DNA of 9,803 bases from Actinomycetes bacterium (GTDB taxonomy: Bacteria > Actinomycetota > Acidimicrobiia > Acidimicrobiales > Microtrichaceae): assembly GCA_023427825.1 (NCBI GenBank), contig JAEZAI010000329.1:1-9803 (forward strand), written 5' to 3'. A program made the position numbers and the translations under genes. The notes below the pieces were generated by a model. The model did not search any database, was not told where the DNA came from, and was given only the letters and a program-made list of their open reading frames with translations. Positions 1 to 4,945 of the stretch are shown piece by piece (position 1 is the first letter of the stretch; the number at the start of each line of letters is the position of its first letter).

Positions 1-326
1 AGGTAGCGCTTGTCGGTGTTCCAGCGGACGACGCCGGCCGGATTGCGCAGGTCGGTGACCGCCTGCACGCGCTCGGTCCAGGCCAGGAACTCCTCGCGGC
101 GGAGCGCGTAGTCCCAGGTGGAGCGGAGGACCACCAGGTCGTGCGTCGCCCAGTCGACGTCGGGGTCGTCCCACACCCGCTCGACCGCGCCGATGCCCGC
201 GTCGGCGAGCGCGTCGATCAGGAGCGGCGCGTCCTCGTCGGCCCCCAGCGCCTCGCGGCACGTCGCGAGCGCCACCCGAGGGGGTCGCTCGGCGGGAGGG
301 CTCGGAGGTGTCGACGGGGTGCTCAC
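1..326 (-). CDS. ATP-grasp family protein, N-terminal part (partial)
   Basis: Only the first 108 codons are present; the gene leaves the window at base 1. The chosen start is the GTG at 326-324, since the ATG at 340-338 is in another frame. After a Pro-rich leader (residues 3-16) there is a beta strand (RVALATC, 17-23), then the signature LRSTWDY (67-73), followed by [10 protein letters not shown] (78-87), [15 protein letters not shown] (95-109). This order (RSTWDY, then FLxW, then NP..VxWN.DKxYL) is known from COG0189-like ATP-grasp proteins related to the cycloserine ligase DcsG and to glutathione synthase-like enzymes, which join a carboxylate to an amine using ATP. The catalytic ATP-grasp fold itself lies outside the window, so substrate and activity cannot be judged. 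No Shine-Dalgarno sequence is visible. It is divergent from bioB with about 100 nt between the starts; no functional link is evident. Confidence 0.75.
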   Translation of the reverse strand, partial: MSTPSTPPSPPAERPPRVALATCREALGADEDAPLLIDALADAGIGAVERVWDDPDVDWATHDLVVLRSTWDYALRREEFLAWTERVQAVTDLRNPAGVVRWNTDKRY

Positions 327-338
327 GGTCGATCGACC
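327..338. promoter_or_regulatory. 12-bp perfect palindrome next to the ATP-grasp start
   Basis: GGTCGATCGACC is a perfect palindrome that directly abuts the GTG start codon of the minus-strand gene. It could be an operator half-covering the start of a leaderless transcript, or chance, because GATCG-type words are common in such genomes (a related CGATCGAT word lies inside bioB near 532). The remaining intergenic bases (339-430) show no clear promoter boxes. Confidence 0.25.
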
Positions 339-430
339 ATAGCGGCGGCCCGCCCCGCAGCCGGATCGAGCGGTGTGACGTGCGCCCCTGCAATGCCACC
401 CGGGGGCCGGGACCGTGCCACCATTCCGCC

Positions 431-1612
431 ATGTCGATCACGGCCCGCGACACCACCGAGACCTCCAGCACGCCCGACACCGCGGCGCTGCTCGAGCGCT
501 GCCGGGCGGCGGCGGATCGGCGTGACGCCCTCGATCGATCCGACGCGCTGGCCGTCCTGCGACTCTCCGATGCCGACACGGTCGCCGCGGTGGCGTCGGC
601 CGGCGTGCTGCGGCGGGCCACCTTCGGCAACACCGTGAAGATGAACTTCCTGGTGAACCTGAAGTCGGGCCTGTGCCCGGAGGACTGCGACTACTGCTCG
701 CAGCGGCGGGGTTCCGAGGCGGGCATCCTCACGTACCGGACCGTCGGGTCCGACGTCGTGCACGACGCCGCCTCCCGTGCGGTGCACGCCGGCGCCGCGC
801 GCGTGTGCCTGGTGTCGAGCGGGCGAGGACCCACCGACGCGGACGTGGAGCACGTCGCCGAGGCGGTCATGGCGGTGCGGGACGCGCACCCGGGCCTGGA
901 GGTGTGCGCGTGCCTGGGCCTGCTGGCCGACGGCCAGGCCGAGCGTCTGGCCGACGCCGGCGTCGACGCCTACAACCACAACCTCAACACCTCCGAGGGC
1001 CACTACGGCGACATCTGCACGACCCACGGGTTCCAGGACCGCGTGGAGACCGTCGGTGCCGCCAAGGCCGCGGGCCTGTCGCCGTGCTCGGGCGCGCTGT
1101 TCGGCATGGGCGAGGACGACGACGACGTCGTCGACGTGGCGCTCGCGCTGCGCGCGCTCGAGCCCGACTCGGTGCCGATCAACTTCCTGATCCCGGTCGA
1201 CGGCACCCCGATGGCCGGCCGGTGGGAGCTGACGCCCCAGCGCTGCCTGCGCATCCTGGCGATGTTCCGGTTCATGTTCCCGACCACCGAGATCCGGATC
1301 GCGGGCGGGCGCGAGGTGCACCTGCGCTCGGTGCAGGGGCTGGCGCTCGAGGTCGCCAACAGCATCTTCGTCGGGGACTACCTGACCACCGAGGGCCAGG
1401 CCGCCCACGCGGACCTGGAGCTCCTCGCCGACTGGGGTTTCGTGCCGCTCGAGCTGCCCGGCGGCATCGACGCAGCCGCGGCGCCGGCGACCACGGCGGG
1501 CTCGGTCGCGGCGTCCGACGTCGAGCCGGCTGCGGACGGCGGCGCGGCGCACGAGGACCTGGTGCGGATCCGGCGCCGGGGCGTGGGCACCGACCTGCCG
1601 CCCAACGCCTGA
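431..1612 (+). CDS. bioB: Biotin synthase (radical SAM)
   Basis: BioB inserts sulfur into dethiobiotin to make biotin, using a [4Fe-4S] SAM cluster and a [2Fe-2S] cluster, in the cytoplasm. The 393-residue product has the radical SAM motif CPEDCDYC (C82, C86, C89), the second-cluster ligands expected in the family (C126 in VCLVSS, C159 in EVCACLG, C219 in [12 protein letters not shown]289 in IRIAGGRE), and YNHNLNTS (181-188), [12 protein letters not shown] (249-260) and [11 protein letters not shown] (310-320). The C-terminal [13 protein letters not shown] is typical of actinobacterial BioB. The family is usually about 320-350 residues; the extra length comes from an unconserved N-terminus (about 20 residues) and an Ala-rich stretch at 348-373 before the tail. 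The ATG at 431 is chosen because upstream codons look non-coding; there is no Shine-Dalgarno sequence, and CACCAT (419-424) sits where a -10 box of a leaderless mRNA would be. No bioA, bioD or bioF is adjacent. Confidence 0.95.
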   Translation: MSITARDTTETSSTPDTAALLERCRAAADRRDALDRSDALAVLRLSDADTVAAVASAGVLRRATFGNTVKMNFLVNLKSGLCPEDCDYCSQRRGSEAGILTYRTVGSDVVHDAASRAVHAGAARVCLVSSGRGPTDADVEHVAEAVMAVRDAHPGLEVCACLGLLADGQAERLADAGVDAYNHNLNTSEGHYGDICTTHGFQDRVETVGAAKAAGLSPCSGALFGMGEDDDDVVDVALALRALEPDSVPINFLIPVDGTPMAGRWELTPQRCLRILAMFRFMFPTTEIRIAGGREVHLRSVQGLALEVANSIFVGDYLTTEGQAAHADLELLADWGFVPLELPGGIDAAAAPATTAGSVAASDVEPAADGGAAHEDLVRIRRRGVGTDLPPNA

Positions 1613-1631
1613 CCCGACGCGCGCTCTCCGC

Positions 1632-1649
1632 CGGGCCGAGCTCGGCTCG
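1632..1649 (+). terminator. Hairpin downstream of bioB, possible terminator
   Basis: A 7-bp stem (one G:U pair) with an AGCT loop can form 20 nt after the bioB stop. Its core is the 12-bp palindrome GCCGAGCTCGGC (1635-1646). There is no T-run after it, so a role in termination is only possible; such hairpins without U-tracts are common in high-GC actinobacteria. Confidence 0.35.
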
Positions 1650-1685
1650 ACCTGACGGTGGCGCGGCGGCCATGGCGTCCGTCGG

Positions 1686-1691
1686 TACTGT
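1686..1691 (+). promoter_or_regulatory. Putative -10 box for a leaderless DUF2207 mRNA
   Basis: TACTGT fits the actinobacterial TAnnnT -10 consensus and ends 7 nt before the GTG at 1699. That spacing would put the transcription start at or beside the start codon, which agrees with the lack of a Shine-Dalgarno sequence. No -35 box is recognisable. Confidence 0.4.
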
Positions 1692-1698
1692 CGGCGCC

Positions 1699-3420
1699 GT
1701 GAAGACCGGACGTCGGACCGCCACCGCCTGGTTCCTGCGGCTGCTGGTGCTCGCGGCGGTCGTCGTCGTCGTGTTCGTCCCGCCGTTCAGCTCGGAGCAG
1801 GACGACACCGCCCGCATCACCCGCTACGCCGGTGACTTCGAGCTGTCCGCCGACGGGAAGCTGCTGATCACCGAGACCATCGACGTGGAGATGCCCGGCG
1901 GCAAGCACGGCATCTTCCGCATCTTCGACGTGGCCGACAACCACCGGCACGGCGTGAAGCACCCGGTCAGCGACGTCTCCGTCACCAGGGACGGCGCACC
2001 CGAGCCGTGGGAGTGGACCGACTCGGCGGCCGGCACCGAGACGATGCGCATCGGCAGCGCCTCGGTGTTCCTCACCCCGGGTCAGCACCAGTACGTGATC
2101 CGCTCGACCACCACCGACACGCTCGAGCGCGGCGCCGACGGGACCGTCGTCTGGTGGTGGAACGTGGTCGGCAGCGGCTGGCAGATGGCGATGGACCAGG
2201 TGGTGATCACGGCCCGACTGCCCGCCGAGGTCACCAAGGTCGAGTGCGTGCAGGGCGAGGCGACGCCGTGCACGGCGGACCTCTCCGAGCGGACGATGAC
2301 CGTGCGCACCGGTCCGCTCGCCCCGTTCACTCCAGTCACGGTCCGGGCCACGTTCCCGGACGGGGCCGTGCCGCTGCCACCCGAGGATCCCACGAACCTG
2401 ACCTGGTTGTGGAGCACGCTGGCCGGCCTGTTGGGCCTGGGCCTGGGCATCTGGTTCGTGATGGCCACGCGCGAGCGCCAGCCCGGCTTCCCCGTGCTGT
2501 TCGAGCCGCCCGAGGGCATCTCGCCGGCGCTCGGCGCCAAGGTGCTCTCGGAGACGACCTCGGACGACGACCTGCAGGCGACGCTGTACGACCTGGGCGC
2601 CAAGGGCATCGTCCGCCTGGACGGCAACGACGACGCGTGGAACGTCAACCTGCTCGTCGACCCGCAGGCCGCGCAGGTGCCGGAGATGGAGCGGGCCATG
2701 CTCGCCGGGCTTGGTCTGACGTCCGCAGGAGACAGCTTCCTCGTGTCGTCGACGGCATCCGCCGGCGAGAAGATCTCGACCGCTCGCTCGACCATGCGCG
2801 GCATCGTCAACCGTCAGGCGCAGGAGTACCTGGCGCCGTCGGCGGCCGGCATCCTGGGCAACCTGCTCGGCTGGATCGCGGTGCTGGGCGTGCTCGGGCT
2901 GACCGGCCTCTGGCTGTTCGGTCGGGGCACCTGGTGGGGCTGGCCGCTGTTCATCGGCCTCGCCGTCTTCGCGCTCGTGGCGGTGCAGGTGGCGGCGGAC
3001 CCCGGCTCGCGCACCAAGCGGACCGCCACGGGCCGCGACCTCTGGTCGCGCACGGGCGGCTTCGCCCGCTTCCTCACCACCGACTCCGCCGAATCGCGCT
3101 TCGAGGCGGCCAAGCACCTGGACTGGTACCCGACGTACCTGGCGTGGGCGCTGGTGTTCGGATCCGCGGACGCCTGGGCGCAGCGGTTCGTGTCCCAGGG
3201 CGTGGACCTGCCGGTGCTGCCGTGGATCTACTGGACCGGCGTCGGCCGCCCCGGTCCTGCGTTCGCGTCGTCGATGGCCAGCTCGTTCGACGCCGCCATC
3301 AGCTCCGCCAGCGCGAGCTACGCGGCGTCGCAGGTGCAGTCCGCCGCGTCGAGCTTCGGTGGGGGCGGTGGGTTCTCCGGCGGCTCCGGCGGCGGGGGCG
3401 GCGGCGGCGGGTCGTGGTGA
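1699..3420 (+). CDS. DUF2207 domain membrane protein with poly-Gly C-terminus
   Basis: Predicted 573-residue envelope protein of unknown function. An N-terminal hydrophobic segment (about 11-29, after a basic stretch) is a signal or anchor. An extracytoplasmic beta-rich domain follows (40-225), with FELSADGKLLITETIDV and GIFRIFDV typical of DUF2207. One membrane segment is at about 234-256, followed by the family motif PPEGISPALGAKVL (270-283) and a domain at 285-375. Two further membrane segments lie at about 383-407 and 412-432, then a conserved RDLWSRTGGFARFL...YLAWALVFG stretch (446-488). The C-terminus is Ser/Ala-rich and ends in FGGGGGFSGGSGGGGGGGGSW, a tail shared with many DUF2207 and TPM-domain proteins. 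The GTG at 1699 is preferred because of the -10-like TACTGT before it; an in-frame ATG at 1672 would add nine residues. It precedes lemA in the same direction, 118 nt apart; the two families often occur together. Confidence 0.88.
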   Translation: MKTGRRTATAWFLRLLVLAAVVVVVFVPPFSSEQDDTARITRYAGDFELSADGKLLITETIDVEMPGGKHGIFRIFDVADNHRHGVKHPVSDVSVTRDGAPEPWEWTDSAAGTETMRIGSASVFLTPGQHQYVIRSTTTDTLERGADGTVVWWWNVVGSGWQMAMDQVVITARLPAEVTKVECVQGEATPCTADLSERTMTVRTGPLAPFTPVTVRATFPDGAVPLPPEDPTNLTWLWSTLAGLLGLGLGIWFVMATRERQPGFPVLFEPPEGISPALGAKVLSETTSDDDLQATLYDLGAKGIVRLDGNDDAWNVNLLVDPQAAQVPEMERAMLAGLGLTSAGDSFLVSSTASAGEKISTARSTMRGIVNRQAQEYLAPSAAGILGNLLGWIAVLGVLGLTGLWLFGRGTWWGWPLFIGLAVFALVAVQVAADPGSRTKRTATGRDLWSRTGGFARFLTTDSAESRFEAAKHLDWYPTYLAWALVFGSADAWAQRFVSQGVDLPVLPWIYWTGVGRPGPAFASSMASSFDAAISSASASYAASQVQSAASSFGGGGGFSGGSGGGGGGGGSW

Positions 3421-3421
3421 T

Positions 3422-3510
3422 GCCGGGCGGCGGCACGGGTCGTCGTGACGGCCGGGCGGCGCCGTGGGTCGGGGTCACGGCTGAGCGGCGGCCGGGGCTC
3501 GGGGTGACAG
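3422..3510 (+). repeat. Three degenerate copies of a ~29-bp GC-rich repeat
   Basis: The gap between the DUF2207 gene and lemA holds units at 3422-3450, 3451-3479 and 3480-3510. The first two share an exact 11-mer GCCGGGCGGCG, then GGGTCG and a GTNACG end (about 23 of 29 bases equal by eye). The third is more diverged but keeps GCGGCGGC and GGGGTGAC. A 6-bp stem, GCCGTG (3461-3466) with CACGGC (3476-3481), can form within units two and three. Function is unknown; it may be an eroded tandem repeat or a terminator region. Confidence 0.5.
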
Positions 3511-3516
3511 ACTGTC
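3506..3516 (+). promoter_or_regulatory. Inverted repeat and possible -10 box upstream of lemA
   Basis: GACAGACTGTC is an 11-nt inverted repeat centred on one A, 23 nt before the lemA start. Inside it, GACTGT resembles the TACTGT box proposed for the gene upstream, so lemA may have its own promoter. The site is short and could be chance. Confidence 0.25.
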
Positions 3517-3538
3517 CCGAACGGTTCGGAGGGTCCTC

Positions 3539-4096
3539 GTGCTGATCGCCATCATCGTCATCGTCGTGCTCGTCGTCGTGATCGGCCTGCTGGTCGTCAC
3601 GGCGCTCAACCGGTTGCGCCAGCAGCGCGTGTCGGTCGACGAGGCGTTCGCCGGCATCGACGTCCAGCTGACTCGCCGGGCCGAGCTGATCCCGAACCTG
3701 GTCGAGACGGTCAAGGGCTACATGGGCCACGAGCGCGGCACGCTCGAGGCGGTCACGCAGGCCCGCGCCGCGGCGCAGTCGGCGAGCTCGGTCGAGGAGA
3801 AGGCCGCGGCGGACGGTCAGATGCGCCAGGCGCTGGCGAACCTGTTCGCGGTCGCCGAGGCCTATCCCGACCTGAAGGCGTCCGCGAACTTCCAGCAGCT
3901 GCAGGGCGAGCTGACCCGGACCGAGGACCAGCTGGCGTTCGCCCGCCAGTACTACAACGACGCGGTCGCCACGCTGAACCGCACGATGGTGACGATCCCG
4001 TGGTCGCTGTTCGCCGGCATGTCGGGCGTGGAGAAGGGCGTGTTCTACGACGCCCCGGAGGGCCACTCGGCGCCGCCCACCGTCAGCTTCGGCTGA
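3539..4096 (+). CDS. lemA: LemA family protein
   Basis: A 185-residue membrane-anchored helical protein. LemA proteins have a short outside N-terminus, one membrane helix and an alpha-helical bundle; their biochemical role is unknown. Here the membrane helix is at 1-22 (Ile/Val-rich). Family motifs follow: VSVDEAFAGIDVQLTRRAELIPNLVETVKGY (read in parts at 31-61), EAYPDLKASANFQQLQGEL (107-125), EDQLAFARQYYNDAVATLN (128-146), and a C-terminal FAGMSGVEKGVFYDAPEG (158-175). The length is normal for the family. The GTG at 3539 is supported by a GGAGGG Shine-Dalgarno sequence at 3528-3533 with a 5-nt spacer. It lies downstream of the DUF2207 gene, a frequent partner, so the two probably act in the same envelope process; whether they share one transcript is unclear because 118 nt and a possible promoter lie between them. 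The stop codon sits inside a strong hairpin. Confidence 0.93.
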   Translation: MLIAIIVIVVLVVVIGLLVVTALNRLRQQRVSVDEAFAGIDVQLTRRAELIPNLVETVKGYMGHERGTLEAVTQARAAAQSASSVEEKAAADGQMRQALANLFAVAEAYPDLKASANFQQLQGELTRTEDQLAFARQYYNDAVATLNRTMVTIPWSLFAGMSGVEKGVFYDAPEGHSAPPTVSFG

Positions 4097-4100
4097 CGGT
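4079..4100. terminator. Bidirectional terminator hairpin overlapping the lemA stop
   Basis: A perfect 9-bp stem, ACCGTCAGC (4079-4087) with GCTGACGGT (4092-4100), closes a TTCG loop. The C(UUCG)G arrangement is one of the most stable RNA tetraloops known. The TGA of lemA (4094-4096) is in the 3' arm. The TetR gene ends on the opposite strand 36 nt away, so the same dyad can serve both converging transcripts. No T-run follows, as is usual for actinobacterial hairpins. A second short palindrome, CGGAGCTCCG, is at 4105-4114. Confidence 0.65.
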
Positions 4101-4135
4101 TCGTCGGAGCTCCGCTCGGCGAGGCCGGGCGCGCC

Positions 4136-4816
4136 TCAGGAGGTCGGCGGGACCAGGCCGAGCGCGACCTGCAGGTCCGCGAGCAACGCGCCGGAGTCGG
4201 GGAAGTCCATCTCGTCGTGCGTGATGCGCAGGTCCACGATCCCGTGGGCCCACGTCCACACCTGGTACGAGATGAACCGGGCGTCGTCGGTGCGGGTCGG
4301 TGCGCCGGCGTCGATGCAGTCCTGGACGATCTGCACGAGCGCGTCGAACGCCTGGTCACCCGCCAGGTGCTTGTGCGAGGCCTCGGAGGCGATCTCGAAC
4401 TTCACCGGGTTCGAGAACAGCACGCGGTAGCGGCCGCCCTGCTGCTCGGCGAAGTCGAAGTAGGCGCGACCGGCCTCCTGGAGTCGGCGGAAGGGGTCGT
4501 CCACGTCTGCGACCCGCTCGGCCAGCAGCTCCGAGAACCCCTTGAAGCAGCAGCTGACGGCTTCTTCGACCAGCTCGTCGCGGTCGTCGAAGTGGCGGTA
4601 GGCCGCCGTGGGGGAGACACCGGCTTCACGGGCGATGGCGCGGATGGACACGTCGTCGGGGTGGGCGGCGTCGGCCAGCAGCCGCAGCGCGGCCTCGAGC
4701 AGCTCGTCCCGCAGCCGGTCGCCCTGGCCGCGGGGGTTCCGCGGTCGGCGGCGCGACGCATCGGTGGCGGCCCCGACGGGACCTGTCACGTTCGGCGGTG
4801 CAGTGACGTCGGTCAT
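4136..4816 (-). CDS. TetR family regulator with WHG-type C-terminal domain
   Basis: A 226-residue one-component repressor. After a disordered, Arg-rich N-terminus (1-33) comes the TetR DNA-binding domain: LRDELLEAALRLLAD (35-49), then the helix-turn-helix VSIRAIAREAGVSPTAAYRHF (56-76). The ligand-binding half (85-226) includes YRVLFSNPVKFEI (130-142) and a WTWAHGIVDLRI segment (187-198) that matches the WHG motif of the TetR C-terminal family Pfam PF13305. The start chosen is the ATG at 4816; an in-frame GTG two codons upstream (4822-4820) lies 5 nt after a TAGGTT box and may be a leaderless start. It is divergent from the MMPL transporter gene, with 129 nt between, and very probably represses that gene and itself through the palindromic sites there. 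The inducer is unknown, likely a hydrophobic transporter substrate. Confidence 0.93.
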   Translation of the reverse strand: MTDVTAPPNVTGPVGAATDASRRRPRNPRGQGDRLRDELLEAALRLLADAAHPDDVSIRAIAREAGVSPTAAYRHFDDRDELVEEAVSCCFKGFSELLAERVADVDDPFRRLQEAGRAYFDFAEQQGGRYRVLFSNPVKFEIASEASHKHLAGDQAFDALVQIVQDCIDAGAPTRTDDARFISYQVWTWAHGIVDLRITHDEMDFPDSGALLADLQVALGLVPPTS

Positions 4817-4827
4817 GTCCACGGAAA

Positions 4828-4833
4828 AACCTA
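4828..4833 (-). promoter_or_regulatory. Putative -10 box of the TetR gene
   Basis: On the minus strand TAGGTT (TAnnnT type) lies 11 nt before the ATG and 5 nt before an in-frame GTG, consistent with a leaderless or nearly leaderless transcript. No -35 consensus is seen at the usual distance. Confidence 0.35.
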
Positions 4834-4843
4834 CCGGAAGAGG

Positions 4844-4872
4844 TTGACATCCGTGAGTGTACGCGAGTGAAT
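4844..4872 (+). promoter_or_regulatory. Putative promoter of the MMPL transporter gene
   Basis: TTGACA (4844-4849) is a perfect -35 consensus. Exactly 17 nt later GTGAAT (4867-4872) matches the last three bases of TATAAT but lacks the usual second-position A, so the -10 is weak. The -10 overlaps a sequence related to the operator palindrome downstream, which would let a bound TetR dimer block RNA polymerase. Expected transcription start is near 4879, giving a leader of about 67 nt. Confidence 0.4.
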
Positions 4873-4882
4873 GAACACCTGT
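4867..4882. promoter_or_regulatory. Second, weaker operator-like element
   Basis: GTGAATGAACACCTGT matches GTGAATTCACAGCTGT at 4909-4924 in 13 of 16 positions. The two elements are 42 bp apart, four helical turns, so proteins bound to both would face the same side of the DNA. It is not itself a good palindrome, so it may be a weak site. Confidence 0.35.
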
Positions 4883-4901
4883 AAACACACAGTCGTACAT
4901 G

Positions 4902-4925
4902 CACAGATGTGAATTCACAGCTGTG
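4902..4925. promoter_or_regulatory. 24-bp palindrome, candidate TetR operator
   Basis: The centre is the perfect 12-bp palindrome TGTGAATTCACA (4908-4919). Flanking arms CACAG (4902-4906) and CTGTG (4921-4925) also pair, so 11 of 12 base pairs of the dyad match; only the 4907/4920 pair fails. Length and symmetry suit a TetR dimer or dimer pair. It lies between the divergent TetR and MMPL genes, just before the transporter's Shine-Dalgarno sequence, and is AT-richer than its surroundings. Confidence 0.7.
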
Positions 4926-4945
4926 AGCAGCCCGGGGAGGGCGTC

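Noticed and set aside
341..430. Biotin-responsive operator upstream of bioB (BioQ, BioR or BirA type)
   Set aside because: No inverted repeat resembling the known boxes could be found by eye in this interval.
1121..1132. Palindrome GACGACGTCGTC as a regulatory site
   Set aside because: It is inside bioB and results from Asp (GAC) and Val (GTC) codons encoding the EDDDDVVDV stretch.
323..1552. Long open frame antisense to bioB
   Set aside because: It is a by-product of high GC at third positions; its translation is rich in Arg, Val, Gly and His with no family motif, while bioB on the plus strand is unmistakable.
1672..1698. ATG at 1672 as the start of the DUF2207 gene
   Set aside because: In frame and possible, but it has no Shine-Dalgarno sequence, lies upstream of the -10-like TACTGT, and adds residues unlike a signal peptide. 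The GTG at 1699 gives a normal basic N-terminus before the membrane helix.
1378..3117. Long minus-strand open frame across the bioB end and the DUF2207 gene
   Set aside because: Shadow of two well-supported plus-strand genes, with low-complexity Arg/His/Gly composition.
3361..3417. Gly-codon run as a separate repeat element or quadruplex
   Set aside because: It encodes the poly-Gly tail that is normal for the DUF2207 family, so coding explains it.
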